From Streptomyces sp. NRRL F-2580 (lineage in GTDB: Bacteria; Actinomycetota; Actinomycetes; Streptomycetales; Streptomycetaceae), in assembly GCF_000720115.1 (NCBI RefSeq), contig NZ_JOIR01000016.1, positions 55,920 to 119,919 of the forward strand: a stretch of DNA of 64,000 nucleotides, read 5' to 3'. A model generated the notes under the pieces. That model did no database searches. It saw only the letters and a list, made by a program, of their open reading frames with translations, and had not been told where the DNA came from. Within the stretch, counting starts at the first letter, position 1, and every line of letters begins with the position of its first letter. The translations under genes were made by a program, and so were the position numbers. This document shows positions 8,388 to 17,589 of the stretch, piece after piece.

Positions 8388-9482
8388 ATGACGGATTCCG
8401 TGAGTACCCCCGCGCTGCGCCTCCTGGGCACGCCGGCGGACGAACTGCGCGTCGCCGCGGTGGGCACCAGCGAGGTCATCCGCGTCGGGCAGAACCCCTC
8501 CGCAGCGGGCCCGGACGCGGCGCGCGCGGTCCATTCGAAGATCGACATGCATCACCACTACTGCGCGCCGCAATGGCGCGAGTGGGCCGTGCACCACGGG
8601 CTGATCACGCAGGACCAGCTGCCCCCGTGGACGCGCCTCGGCATCGCGGACGCGATCCGGTTCATGGACGGGGCGGGCATCACGACCGCCGTCCTCAAGC
8701 CGATGCTGCCGGCCCGCTACCGGTCGTCGGCGCAGCTGCGCGAGGCCGTCAACATCACTCTGCAGTCGATGATCGAGGTGACGACCTCGCATCCGGGCAG
8801 GTTCTCGTACTACGTGCCCCTGTTCCTGGACGACCCGGAGGCCTCGTCGTGGGCCGTGCGCCGCGGCCTCGGGCAGCTCGGCGCCGTGGGGGTCAACGTG
8901 ACGGCCAACTACGGGGGCGTCTACCTCGGGGATCGCGCCTACGACCGGGTGTTCCACGAGCTGAACGAGTTCTCCGCCGTGGTGGACACCCACCCGCACA
9001 ACCTGCCCGGCTGCCCGCCCGGCGCGTCGAGCGTCCCGGGCATTCCGAACTTCATGTGCGACTTCCTGCTGGACACCACGCGGGCCGCCGTCAACATGAT
9101 CAGCAACCGGACGCTGGACCGCTTCCCGGACGTCTCCGTGGTCCTGCCGCACGCCGGCGGCTTCCTCCCGTACATCGTCACGCGCCTGCAGGCCCTCGGC
9201 CGGTTCTGCGAACCGCGCGTGGAACCCGCCGCCGTCCGCGACCACCTGAGCCGCTTCTACTACGACACGGCAGGCCCCATGGCGCCCGCGGCGACCCTGC
9301 TGGAGCACGTGCCGGCCGATCACGTCCTCTTCGGCACGGACTGGCCCGCCGCGCCCGCCGACACGGTCACGGACCTGGCGCTGCCCGCTCTCGAAGCGGA
9401 CCCGTCCTTCACCCCGGAGCAGCTGCAGGGCATCTACCACGGCAACGCGATGCGCCTGATCCCGCAGCTGGCGAACGCCTGA
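8388..9482 (+). CDS. Amidohydrolase-2 (ACMSD-like) family enzyme
   Basis: 364 residues. After a roughly 48-residue N-terminal extension comes a TIM-barrel of the ACMSD/gamma-resorcylate decarboxylase type. Metal ligands are readable: KIDMHHHY (HxH), DTHPHN, LPHAGGFLPY and GTDWP. Relatives decarboxylate or hydrate aromatic or unsaturated acids using one divalent metal. It is the second gene of a P450 cassette, so the likely job is to process the P450 substrate or product. Its stop lies inside the terminator hairpin. Confidence 0.88.
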   Translation: MTDSVSTPALRLLGTPADELRVAAVGTSEVIRVGQNPSAAGPDAARAVHSKIDMHHHYCAPQWREWAVHHGLITQDQLPPWTRLGIADAIRFMDGAGITTAVLKPMLPARYRSSAQLREAVNITLQSMIEVTTSHPGRFSYYVPLFLDDPEASSWAVRRGLGQLGAVGVNVTANYGGVYLGDRAYDRVFHELNEFSAVVDTHPHNLPGCPPGASSVPGIPNFMCDFLLDTTRAAVNMISNRTLDRFPDVSVVLPHAGGFLPYIVTRLQALGRFCEPRVEPAAVRDHLSRFYYDTAGPMAPAATLLEHVPADHVLFGTDWPAAPADTVTDLALPALEADPSFTPEQLQGIYHGNAMRLIPQLANA

Positions 9483-9523
9483 CGGGGGTGCGGGCCGCAC
9501 GGCGCGGCCCGCACCCCCGTCAG
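9479..9523. terminator. Bidirectional terminator between P450 cassette and OsmC gene
   Basis: A perfect 20-base inverted repeat (9479-9498 with 9504-9523) with a 5-base loop, overlapping the amidohydrolase stop codon. It lies between convergent genes and lacks a strong T tract, as is common in Streptomyces. Confidence 0.85.
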
Positions 9524-9540
9524 GGCGGGGGCGGGAAAGC

Positions 9541-9969
9541 TCAGACGAGCTTGGCGTCCAGGGTGATCGTCGTACCGGTCAGGGCCTGGCTGACCGGACA
9601 GTTCTTCTTGGCTTCCTCGGCCGCGGCGGTGAAGGCGTCGGCGTCCAGGCCCGGCACCTCGCCCTCGGTGGTGAGGTGGATGCCCGTGATGCCCTTGCCG
9701 GGAACGAAGGTGACGGCGGCCGAAGTGGTCAGCTTGGCCGGCGGGTTGCCCGCCTTCGCCAGGCCGTTCGAGAAGGCCATGTTGAAGCAGCTGGAGTGCG
9801 CGGCGGCGATGAGCTCCTCCGGGCTGGTCCGCCCGTTCGCCGCCTCGTCGGTGCGCGCGGGCCAGGAGACCGGGTAGCTGCCGAGGCCGGACGAGTCGAG
9901 GGTGACGACGCCCTTGCCCTCGAACAGGTCGCCCTCCCAGACGGCGTGGGCGTTGCGTGTGGCGGCCAT
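9541..9969 (-). CDS. OsmC/Ohr-family peroxiredoxin
   Basis: 142 residues with the OsmC fold signatures. The peroxidatic Cys is in AAHSSCFNMAF and the resolving Cys is in KKNCPVSQAL. The N-terminal region RNAHAVWEGDLFEGKG matches the OsmC subgroup. It reduces organic hydroperoxides in the cytoplasm, usually with lipoyl or thiol reductants. GAAGGGA precedes the ATG by about 6 bases. It is monocistronic, convergent with the P450 cassette. Confidence 0.92.
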   Translation of the reverse strand: MAATRNAHAVWEGDLFEGKGVVTLDSSGLGSYPVSWPARTDEAANGRTSPEELIAAAHSSCFNMAFSNGLAKAGNPPAKLTTSAAVTFVPGKGITGIHLTTEGEVPGLDADAFTAAAEEAKKNCPVSQALTGTTITLDAKLV

Positions 9970-10031
9970 GGTGGATCCCTTCGTAGATGGGGGAACGGCC
10001 GGGCGCCCGGAGGAGCCCGGCATCCCCAAAC

Positions 10032-11135
10032 CTACTGGGACACCAGGGGTTTCGCGTCGCGCGCCAGCGCGGTGAGCCGCGATATGGCGCGGAAGTACTT
10101 CTTCCGGTAGCCGCCGTTCAGCATGTCGTCGCTGAAGAGCCGGTCGAAGGGGACCCCGGAGGCCAGGACCGGGATCTCGCGGTCGTACAGCCGGTCGGCC
10201 AGTACCACCAGCCGCAGCGCCGTCGACTGGTCGGGCACCGGGCCCACGTCGGTCAGGCAGACGGCCGTGATCCCGTCGGTCAGCGCGCCGTAGCGGCTGG
10301 GGTGCACCCGGGCCAGGTGCTCCAGCAGGCCGGGGAAGTCGTCCAGGCTCGCGCCGTCGGTCGCGTACGCGGCCTTGGCGACCTGCTCGTCGGAGAACGG
10401 GGCGGGAGCCTCCGGCAGGCCGCGGTGGCGGTAGTCCTGGCCGTCGATCCGCAGCGGCCGGAAGTGCGCCGACAGCCCCTGGATCTCGCGCAGGAAGTCG
10501 GCGGCGGCGAAGCGCCCCTCGCCGAGCTTGCCGGGCAGCGTGTTGGAGGTGGCGGCCAGCGCCACGCCCTGTTCGACGAGGCGGCTGAGCAGCGAGGACA
10601 CCAGCACGGTGTCGCCCGGGTCGTCCAGCTCGAACTCGTCGATGCACAGCAGCCGGTGCCCGCCCAGGGTCTGCACGGTCTGCTGGAAGCCGAGCGCGCC
10701 GACCAGGTTGGTCAGCTCCACGAAGGTGCCGAAGGCCTTGAGCGCGGGCTCGGCCGGGGTGGCGTGCCACAGGGAGGCGAGCAGGTGGGTCTTGCCGACG
10801 CCGTACCCGCCGTCGAGGTAGACCCCGCGCGGGCCGGCGGGGACCGCGGGCTTCTTGGAGAACCAGCGCTTCTTGCCGGCGCCGCTCGCGTGCGCGCCGC
10901 CCAGACCGGCGGCGAAGCCGCTCAGCACGGTGACGGCCTCGGACTGGCTCGGCTGGGTCGGGTCCGGGTCGTACGTGTCGAAGCGGACCGAGTCGAAGCG
11001 CGGCGGCGGCACCATCTCGGCCACCAGCCGTTCGGCGGGCACCCGCGGCTCGCGCGCGCACAGGGCCTGGGGCCCCGCGTCGGCTATCGGAGGCCGGCCG
11101 GAGGTGTAACCGGAGGTGGAGAGTGATGTCGACAC
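10032..11135 (-). CDS. zapE: ZapE/AFG1-family ATPase
   Basis: 367-residue P-loop ATPase of the AFG1/ZapE group. Walker A is GGYGVGKTH, Walker B is LLCIDEFELDD, and sensor 1 is AATSNTLP. Family C-terminal features follow: FHYGALT-like 'SRYGALTDG', and DRLYDREIPVL. In other bacteria ZapE is linked to cell division or membrane-protein quality control. The GTG at 11135 is chosen because AAGGGC lies just upstream and because it ends at the short divergent promoter region shared with the RibD-like gene. Confidence 0.9.
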   Translation of the reverse strand: MSTSLSTSGYTSGRPPIADAGPQALCAREPRVPAERLVAEMVPPPRFDSVRFDTYDPDPTQPSQSEAVTVLSGFAAGLGGAHASGAGKKRWFSKKPAVPAGPRGVYLDGGYGVGKTHLLASLWHATPAEPALKAFGTFVELTNLVGALGFQQTVQTLGGHRLLCIDEFELDDPGDTVLVSSLLSRLVEQGVALAATSNTLPGKLGEGRFAAADFLREIQGLSAHFRPLRIDGQDYRHRGLPEAPAPFSDEQVAKAAYATDGASLDDFPGLLEHLARVHPSRYGALTDGITAVCLTDVGPVPDQSTALRLVVLADRLYDREIPVLASGVPFDRLFSDDMLNGGYRKKYFRAISRLTALARDAKPLVSQ

Positions 11136-11171
11136 AGCCCTTAACTCTACGGGGCGTGGCACACTGCCCGG

Positions 11172-11954
11172 ATGCGACGCCTGTTCCCTGTGACCGATCA
11201 GACACCAGCCCCGCCCCAGGACCGGGCCGACCGGGAGTGGTCGCTCGACGAGCTCGCGGAGGCCTACGCGTACCCCGTCCTGGGGACGGACGGGCACTGG
11301 CTGCGGGCGAACATGGTCTCCACCCTGGACGGGGCGGCCCAGCACGACGGCCGCTCCCAGCCGATCTCCGGCGAGACCGACATGAGGATCTTCGGCACCC
11401 TGCGGGCTCTGGCCGACGTGGTCGTCGTCGGGGCGGAAACGGTTCGCCAGGAGGGCTACCGCCCGGCCCGGGCCCGGGAGGCCTTCGCCGCCCGCCGGGC
11501 GGCCGCCGGACAGGGCCCGGCCCCCGCGATCGCCGTGGTCACCGCGCGCATGGACCTGGACTTCTCGCTCCCCCTGTTCACCTCCCCGCTGGTGCCGACC
11601 CTGGTGGTCACCGGTGCCACCGCGCCCGCCGACCGGGTGGCCGAGGCGCTCAAGGCCGGGGCCGAGGTCGTGGTGGCCGGCGACGGCGCGGCCGTGGACC
11701 CGGCCCGCGCGGTACGGGAGCTGGCCGAGCGGGGGCTGCGCCGCCAGCTGACCGAGGGCGGGCCCCGGCTGCTGGGCCAGTTCGTGGCCGCCGACGCCCT
11801 GGACGAGCTGTGCCTGACGATCTCGCCGATGCTCGCGGCCGGTGACGCCCAGCGGATCGCCGGAGGACCCTCCGTCACGGTTCCGCACCGGCTCGCGCCC
11901 GCCTCCGTACTGGAAGAGGCCGGGTTCCTCTTCACGAGCTACCGTCGGATCTGA
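11172..11954 (+). CDS. RibD C-terminal domain (pyrimidine reductase/DHFR-like) protein
   Basis: 260 residues that match the reductase half of riboflavin enzyme RibD without the deaminase half: WLRANMVSTLDGAAQHDGRSQPIS, DVVVVGAETVRQEGY, LTEGGPRLLGQF and LDELCLTISPML. It should bind NADPH and reduce a pterin- or pyrimidine-like carbonyl. The exact substrate is uncertain because stand-alone members have diverse roles. It is divergent from zapE with only 36 bases between starts, so the two share a promoter region. Confidence 0.88.
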   Translation: MRRLFPVTDQTPAPPQDRADREWSLDELAEAYAYPVLGTDGHWLRANMVSTLDGAAQHDGRSQPISGETDMRIFGTLRALADVVVVGAETVRQEGYRPARAREAFAARRAAAGQGPAPAIAVVTARMDLDFSLPLFTSPLVPTLVVTGATAPADRVAEALKAGAEVVVAGDGAAVDPARAVRELAERGLRRQLTEGGPRLLGQFVAADALDELCLTISPMLAAGDAQRIAGGPSVTVPHRLAPASVLEEAGFLFTSYRRI

Positions 11955-12102
11955 CAAGGGGCGGAGTTTGGCGTTCCGCTTTGCTTCCGCTGGGCACATA
12001 ACTGGGCAGACATGTCTGCGCAGGGCCCCGTGCGACAGCGGGGCAGGATGGTTTCCGCAGGGGCAGGCCAGCCGGCCTCGGCCCATGAAGGAGAGGGCGT
12101 CC

Positions 12103-12570
12103 GTGTTCACGAGCGTATTGATGATCGAGCAGCCGCTGACCACGGTGGACGTGGACTTCGTCACCACCCTGCACGGGGACGACCCGGTCTCCTTCGTCGT
12201 CCTCATGCGACCCCGGGGCGACCAGGACCGACTGCTGCGCGCCATCGACGACGTCGCGCTCGGTGAGCTCCCCGAGGCCATCCACGAGGGTGACGAACCC
12301 GAGGGCGAGGCCGCCCGCGGCCCGGCGGCACACGCCCTCGCGCACTCCCTGAACGCCCTGCGGCAGAAGGGCGCCAACGCCACCGGTCAGATCATCGGGG
12401 ACCACCCGCTGGACAAGCTGAAGGCCGTCGTGGACGAGACCGGCGCCGACGAGGTGATCGTCCTGACCGCCCCGCACTTCGTGGAGGAGTTCTTCCACCG
12501 GGACTGGGCCTCCCGCGCCCGGCACAAGGTCGGCGTTCCGGTGCTCAAGCTCTTCGCCCACAACGAATAG
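12103..12570 (+). CDS. Conserved hypothetical, nucleotide-binding alpha/beta-like
   Basis: 155 residues. The GTG is chosen over an ATG 18 bases upstream because AAGGAGAGG lies correctly ahead of it. The C-terminal part (AVVDETGADEVIVLTAPHFVEEFFHRDWASRAR and KVGVPVLKLFAHNE) has the look of an alpha/beta fold of the universal-stress or HUP type. It always seems to sit next to murC in streptomycetes and is sometimes labelled indole-3-glycerol phosphate synthase there, a label the sequence does not support. I assign no function. Confidence 0.75.
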   Translation: MFTSVLMIEQPLTTVDVDFVTTLHGDDPVSFVVLMRPRGDQDRLLRAIDDVALGELPEAIHEGDEPEGEAARGPAAHALAHSLNALRQKGANATGQIIGDHPLDKLKAVVDETGADEVIVLTAPHFVEEFFHRDWASRARHKVGVPVLKLFAHNE

Positions 12571-12623
12571 GCTTGGCCCGTCAGAGCTTGACAGCACCAC
12601 CCCTCGATCCTGGAGCGACCTGA

Positions 12624-14018
12624 ATGAAGCCCGGCCTGCCGACCGCCATGGAACGGCCCCACTTCATCGGCATCGGCGGCGCCGGGATGTCCGGCATCGC
12701 GAAGATCCTGGCCCAGCGCGGAGCGCGGGTCGCCGGCAGCGACTCCCGCGACTCCGAGACCGCCCAGGCCCTGCGCGCCCACGGCGCCACCGTCCACATC
12801 GGGCACGCGGCCGGCCACCTCGCCGCCGACTCCACCTGCGTGGTCGTCTCCAGCGCCATCCGCGCCGACAACCCCGAGCTGGCCCGCGCCGCCGAGCTCG
12901 GCATCCCCGTCGTGCACCGCTCCGACGCCCTCGCCGCCCTGATGGACGGGCTGCGCCCGATCGCCGTCGCCGGCACGCACGGCAAGACCACCACCACCTC
13001 GATGCTGGCGGTGTCCCTCTCGGCCCTGGGCCTGGACCCCTCCTACGCCATCGGCGGCGACCTGGACGCCCCCGGCTCCAACGCCCACCACGGCGAGGGC
13101 GACATCTTCGTGGCCGAGGCGGACGAGAGCGACCGCACCTTCCACAAGTACAGCCCGCAGGTCGCGATCATCCTCAACGCGGAGCTCGACCACCACGCGA
13201 ACTACGCGTCGATCGAGGAGATCTACGAGTCCTTCGAGACCTTCGTCGCCAAGGTCGTGCCCGGCGGCACCCTGGTCGTCGCCCACGGGCAGGAGGGCGC
13301 CGCCGAGATCGCCCGCCGCGTCGCGGGCCGGGAGGGCCTCACCGTCGTCACGTACGGCGAGGAGGAGGACGCCGACGTCCGGATCACCAAGATCACCCCG
13401 CGCGGCCTGACCAGCGAGGTCACCGTGGTCCTGGACGGCCGGATGCTCACCTTCACCGTCTCCGTGCCCGGCCGCCACTACGCGCACAACGCCGTCGCGG
13501 CCCTCGCAGCCGGCGTGGCCCTCGGCATCCCGGCGCACAACCTGGCCTCCGCCCTCGGCAAGTACACCGGCGTCAAGCGCCGCCTCCAGCTCAAGGGCGA
13601 GGCCGCCGGCGTCCAGGTCATCGACTCCTACGCGCACCACCCCACCGAGATGACCGCCGACCTGGAGGCCATCCGCGGAGCCGCCGGGGACTCCCGGATC
13701 CTGGTCGTCTTCCAGCCGCACCTCTTCTCCCGCACCCAGGAGCTGGGCAAGGAGATGGGCCAGGCGCTGGCCCTGGCCGACGCCTCCGTGGTCCTGGACA
13801 TCTACCCGGCCCGCGAGGACCCGATCCCCGGCATCACCAGCGAGCTGATCATCGCGGCCGCCCGGTCCGCGGGCGCCGACGTCACCGCCGAGCACGACAA
13901 GGCGGCCGTCGCCGACGTCATCGCGGGAATGGCCAAGCCCGGCGATCTCGTTCTCACCATGGGCGCGGGAGACGTCACGGACCTCGGTCCGGCCATCCTC
14001 GCCCGGCTGTCGAGCTGA
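12624..14018 (+). CDS. murC: UDP-N-acetylmuramate--L-alanine ligase
   Basis: 464 residues, cytoplasmic. It joins L-Ala to UDP-MurNAc, the first step of the peptidoglycan peptide stem. The N-terminal nucleotide fold has GIGGAGMSGIAKIL, the central ATP loop is GTHGKTTTT, and the metal and substrate motifs are ADESDRTF, LNAELDHHANY and DSYAHHPTE, ending with TMGAGDV. TGGAGC lies upstream of the ATG. It is not next to other mur or fts genes, consistent with the known separate location of murC in actinomycetes, and is followed after 23 bases by msrB. Confidence 0.97.
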   Translation: MKPGLPTAMERPHFIGIGGAGMSGIAKILAQRGARVAGSDSRDSETAQALRAHGATVHIGHAAGHLAADSTCVVVSSAIRADNPELARAAELGIPVVHRSDALAALMDGLRPIAVAGTHGKTTTTSMLAVSLSALGLDPSYAIGGDLDAPGSNAHHGEGDIFVAEADESDRTFHKYSPQVAIILNAELDHHANYASIEEIYESFETFVAKVVPGGTLVVAHGQEGAAEIARRVAGREGLTVVTYGEEEDADVRITKITPRGLTSEVTVVLDGRMLTFTVSVPGRHYAHNAVAALAAGVALGIPAHNLASALGKYTGVKRRLQLKGEAAGVQVIDSYAHHPTEMTADLEAIRGAAGDSRILVVFQPHLFSRTQELGKEMGQALALADASVVLDIYPAREDPIPGITSELIIAAARSAGADVTAEHDKAAVADVIAGMAKPGDLVLTMGAGDVTDLGPAILARLSS

Positions 14019-14041
14019 AGGTACGAGGGAGCGGGAGAGTC

Positions 14042-14455
14042 ATGTCCTACGAGGTAGAGAAGACGGACGAGCAGTGGCAGGCGGAGCTGACCCCGTCCGA
14101 GTACCAGGTGCTGCGCCTCGCGGGCACCGAGCCAGCCTTCCGCGGTGAGTACACCGACACCAAGACGGAGGGGGCCTACTCCTGCCGCGGCTGCGGGGCC
14201 GAGCTGTTCCGCTCCTCGGAGAAGTTCGAGTCGCACTGCGGCTGGCCGTCCTTCTTCGACCCGAAGGACACCGACGCGGTCGAGCTGATCGCCGACACCT
14301 CGCACGGCATGGTCCGTACCGAGGTCCGCTGTGCGAAGTGCGGCTCCCACCTGGGCCACGTCTTCGAGGGCGAGGGGTACCCCACCCCCACCGACCAGCG
14401 GTACTGCATCAACAGCATCTCCCTGCGCCTGACCCCCTCCACCGACGAGGGCTGA
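14042..14455 (+). CDS. msrB: Peptide-methionine (R)-S-oxide reductase
   Basis: 137 residues. It repairs methionine-R-sulfoxide in proteins. Two CxxC pairs (CRGCG and CAKCG) form the structural zinc site, and the catalytic Cys is in RYCINSIS. Other family signatures are HCGWPSFFDP and GSHLGHVFEGEG. A GGGAG ribosome binding site precedes the ATG. It is the last gene of a murC-msrB transcription unit that ends at a strong palindromic terminator. Confidence 0.97.
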   Translation: MSYEVEKTDEQWQAELTPSEYQVLRLAGTEPAFRGEYTDTKTEGAYSCRGCGAELFRSSEKFESHCGWPSFFDPKDTDAVELIADTSHGMVRTEVRCAKCGSHLGHVFEGEGYPTPTDQRYCINSISLRLTPSTDEG

Positions 14456-14472
14456 CACCGCGGGACCCCGCC

Positions 14473-14510
14473 GGGCCCCCACCGACCCCGTACGGGGTCG
14501 GTGGGGGCCC
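14473..14510. terminator. 38-bp perfect palindrome, msrB terminator
   Basis: GGGCCCCCACCGACCCCGT is followed directly by its exact complement, giving a 19-bp stem 18 bases after the msrB stop. No T tract follows. It acts as a terminator in either direction. Confidence 0.85.
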
Positions 14511-14821
14511 GCGCGCGTTCCGGTTGCCGGTCCGCCCGCGGCGGGCGGGCGCTCGCGCGGCTGGCCGGAAGGGGTCCTTCGTGATGTCGAGGACATCGCA
14601 GTTCGATTCCGATCCGGTCTCTGGCCTGCGGTGATCCGAAGGCGATAGCACGGTTGGGCAGTGAAGACACCTATCCGTTTTCTCCATGTGTCTGGTTATG
14701 ATCGGCACCCTCACATCCCGCCGCAGCCGGACCGGTTGTGGCCGTCCCCTCCCCAGGACCGTGCCGTCCGGCTGCTCGGCAACCCCCGACATCCCCCTGC
14801 CGCCCCCGCTCCCGAGGACCG
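14511..14821 (+). promoter_or_regulatory. Non-coding leader/promoter region of the conservon
   Basis: About 310 bases with no convincing gene. The centre (about 14575-14700) is distinctly less GC-rich than the surroundings, as expected of the cvn promoter region, for example around 'gttatgatcgg'. No precise -35/-10 pair could be assigned. Confidence 0.4.
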
Positions 14822-17173
14822 ATGTCTCCCATAGAACCCGAAGGCGTACGAGGGCAGTCGACGACGCGTCGGTGGCGCCACGTGCGCCTGCGCACCCTGC
14901 TGATCTGGCTGGCGGTCGTCCCCACTCTGGCGATGGGCACTCAGGTCACCCTGAGCGCACAGCGGTTGCTGGCCCAGTCGGAACAGCTGCGGGCCGACGT
15001 GCAGGCCGCCGAGCGGATCGGCGCACCGCTGTACACGCTCATGGTCGACATGCAGGCGGAGCGGACGGCGACCGCCGCCCAGTGGGCGGGCAACGACGGG
15101 GCCGAGGGCGAACTGCGCGCCCGGCGCGGGGCCACGGACCTGGCCGCCGCCGAGTTCCGCCGGCTGGCGGACGATCCGTCGAGGTCCTTCGCCGAAGTGA
15201 CCAAGCAGCTCGACAAACTGGCCGCGTACCGCCAGCGCGCGGACACCCGCAGCGGCGCCGCCGACAGCACGCTGGCCTACTACTCCGAGGTGATCGGCAA
15301 GGTCATCCAGGTGTACCAGCAGGAGTTCAGCCACGCGGAGGACGCCGAACTCGCGCAGGCGAGCCGGCCCGTGGTGGCGATGCTCCAGGCCACCGAGATG
15401 GTGGCGCGCGAGGACACCGTCCTGGCCCTGGCCGGGCCCTCCGGGGAGCTGAGCTTCGTCGGCTACGACCAGTTCGTCAGTTCCCTGGGCGCCCAGCGGT
15501 ACCTGCACGAGGCGTTGATCGTGCCGCACCTCGCGGAGGGGGACGAGCGGTTCTACGAGCGGGTCGTCGGCTCCGCGGACTGGCAGACGAAGACGCGCAT
15601 CGAGAACGCCGTCCTCTCCGGGCACAAGGACACCGTCTCGGGCATCAGGGTGCCCGCCGAGGTCGCCGGCTGGTCCTCCGCGCACGCCAACTTCTCCGTG
15701 CAGATGACCACGCTCAACATCGACCTGGCGCGCTCGGTGCTCGCCCGCGGCGAGGCCAAGGCCGCGGAGCTGCAGACTGAGGTGGCCTGGCTGATCGGGG
15801 GAAGCGGCGGCGGGCTGCTGGCCGTTGTCATCGTGGTCGTGTTCACCACCCGGTCGGTGCTCCGCCGGCTGCACGAGCTGCACGTACGCACGGTGACCGT
15901 GGCCGAGGAGACCCTCCCCGACGTCGTGGCCCGGCTCCAGCGCGGACAGAACGTGGACGCCGCGGCCCTGCCGGCCGTGAGCGGGGACCGGGACGAGGTC
16001 GGACGCATCAGCGACGCCTTCGCCCGGGCCGTCGCCGTGTCGGTCGACGGGCACCGGCAGCTCGCCGCCGAACGCCACGGGTTCGGCCTGTTCGCCTCCG
16101 GCATCGCCTCGCGCACCGGAAACCTGGTCAGCCGCCAGCTGAGCCTCACCGAGGACCTCCAGGACACCTTCGGCCACGACGAGGCACTGCTCGCCCAGTT
16201 GATGCGGTCCGACCAGCTGACGGTCGGCATGCGGCGGCAGATCGAGAACCTCCTCATCCTGGCGGGCGGCGAGGTCCCCGACCCGCACACCGAGCCCATG
16301 CGCGTCGCTGACCTGCTGCGCGAAGCCGCCGCGGAGGTCGAGGACTTCCGGCGCATCGAGCGGCAGGCCCTGGACGAGACCAGCGTGGAACCGAGCGCGA
16401 TCAGCCAGATCAGTCACCTGCTGGCCGAGCTGCTGGACAACGCCACCCGGTTCTCCCCGCCGAAGGCGAAGGTGGTCATCCGCGCCGAACTGGTCGCGGA
16501 CGGACTGTCGGTCGAGATCGAGGACCGCGGACCGCGGGTGAGCCCCGAGCGCTACGAGGAGATGAACGGGCGCCTGCACCAGGCCCCGCCGTACTCCGTC
16601 CTGGCGCAGAACGCGCACCGGCTCGGCCTCTTCGTCGTCGGCCACCTCGCCGACCAGCTCGGGGCGACCGTCACCCTGCGCCGCTCGGTGTACGGGGGGA
16701 CCTGCGCCGTGGTGGTCCTCCCCGGGGAGCTGCTGCTGGCGACCGAGGCGGAGACCCCGCGCGAGCCCGCCCGGCGCGAACCCGCGCCCCGGGCCCTGGC
16801 CCAGCCCGCGCCCGAGCCGGAGCCCGCGGTCGAGCCCGGGCCGGAACCCGCGGCCGAGCCGGAGCAGGTGGCCGAACCCGAGCCGGTCCTGCTCACGGGC
16901 GCGGGCCTGCCCAGCCGCCGTACGAAGACGCCCGCGCCCGGTCCCGTGGCCGCACTGGCGGTCCGGCCGGCTCCGGCGGACGCCCCCGCGCGGCCCGCCC
17001 TCCCCGAGCGCGTCCCGCAGACCCACATCGCAGACCAGCTGCGCGCGCCCCGCGCGCCGGAAACACCCGTGCGGCCGGACACCGAGACACCCGAAGAGGT
17101 GGCCGACGCCTGGGCGGACTACGAACAGGGGACCCAGACAGTGGAAGAAGAGCTCCGACGGGATCAGCCATGA
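14822..17173 (+). CDS. cvnA: Conservon sensor kinase-like protein CvnA (NIT domain)
   Basis: 783 residues. Layout: TM1 at about 25-45, an extracellular NIT-type helical sensor (about 50-315), TM2 at about 322-342, a HAMP-like linker, a dimerisation helix, a GHKL ATPase domain (about 480-645) and a long Pro/Ala/Glu-rich tail. The N box is present (ELLDNATRFSPP), and the G2 region reads LGLFVVGHLA. The position usually held by His in 'LDHLATRMRR' is Gln465 (SDQLTVGMRR), and the G1 box reads D568-R-G-P-R, lacking the second Gly. It is the first of four overlapping genes. It probably senses a signal and feeds the roadblock/GTPase module. Confidence 0.92.
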   Translation: MSPIEPEGVRGQSTTRRWRHVRLRTLLIWLAVVPTLAMGTQVTLSAQRLLAQSEQLRADVQAAERIGAPLYTLMVDMQAERTATAAQWAGNDGAEGELRARRGATDLAAAEFRRLADDPSRSFAEVTKQLDKLAAYRQRADTRSGAADSTLAYYSEVIGKVIQVYQQEFSHAEDAELAQASRPVVAMLQATEMVAREDTVLALAGPSGELSFVGYDQFVSSLGAQRYLHEALIVPHLAEGDERFYERVVGSADWQTKTRIENAVLSGHKDTVSGIRVPAEVAGWSSAHANFSVQMTTLNIDLARSVLARGEAKAAELQTEVAWLIGGSGGGLLAVVIVVVFTTRSVLRRLHELHVRTVTVAEETLPDVVARLQRGQNVDAAALPAVSGDRDEVGRISDAFARAVAVSVDGHRQLAAERHGFGLFASGIASRTGNLVSRQLSLTEDLQDTFGHDEALLAQLMRSDQLTVGMRRQIENLLILAGGEVPDPHTEPMRVADLLREAAAEVEDFRRIERQALDETSVEPSAISQISHLLAELLDNATRFSPPKAKVVIRAELVADGLSVEIEDRGPRVSPERYEEMNGRLHQAPPYSVLAQNAHRLGLFVVGHLADQLGATVTLRRSVYGGTCAVVVLPGELLLATEAETPREPARREPAPRALAQPAPEPEPAVEPGPEPAAEPEQVAEPEPVLLTGAGLPSRRTKTPAPGPVAALAVRPAPADAPARPALPERVPQTHIADQLRAPRAPETPVRPDTETPEEVADAWADYEQGTQTVEEELRRDQP

Positions 17174-17589
17174 CCATCTCCTCGAACACCACCGCATCCA
17201 ACGACGCGATCTACAGCGTCCTGGACAACAACCTGAGCAGGATCGCGGGCATCCAGGGCGCCGTGCTCCTGTCCAACGACGGCATCCGGCTCAGCGCCTA
17301 CCTACTGGACCAGCCCCAGGCCGAGCGCATGGCGGCCGCGGCCTCCGGCATCGCCTCCACGATGAAGGCGATATCGCGGGAGATCGACGGCGGCGGCGTC
17401 ATCCGCCAGCTCGTCGAGATGGACGACCGGTACCTCTGCATCGTCGGGTGCGGGGAGGGCAGCACGCTGATCGTGGTGACCTCCCGCAAGGCCCGCCTCG
17501 GCGAGCTGGGCGGCGAGGCCGTACGCACGGCTCAGGCGCTCGGCGAGTGGCTGGGCACCCCCGACCGCGGTCAGGTGCCGTCCTCGTAA
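17170..17589 (+). CDS. cvnB: Roadblock/LC7 domain protein CvnB
   Basis: 139 residues of a single roadblock/LC7 domain (LSRIAGIQGAVLLSNDGIRLSAY, MAAAASGIASTMKAISRE, LIVVTSRKARLGELGGEAVR). Such proteins regulate small GTPases; here the partner is probably CvnD. The ATG overlaps the cvnA stop (ATGA), and its own stop overlaps the cvnC start. It is cytoplasmic, part of a membrane-associated conservon complex. Confidence 0.95.
   Translation: MTISSNTTASNDAIYSVLDNNLSRIAGIQGAVLLSNDGIRLSAYLLDQPQAERMAAAASGIASTMKAISREIDGGGVIRQLVEMDDRYLCIVGCGEGSTLIVVTSRKARLGELGGEAVRTAQALGEWLGTPDRGQVPSS

Noticed and set aside
4764..9500. A 1578-codon open frame on the minus strand running through the P450 and amidohydrolase genes
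   Set aside because: Only its first-strand end (4764-6116) encodes a recognisable protein; the rest is antisense to real genes and lacks domain signals. High GC makes long false frames common.
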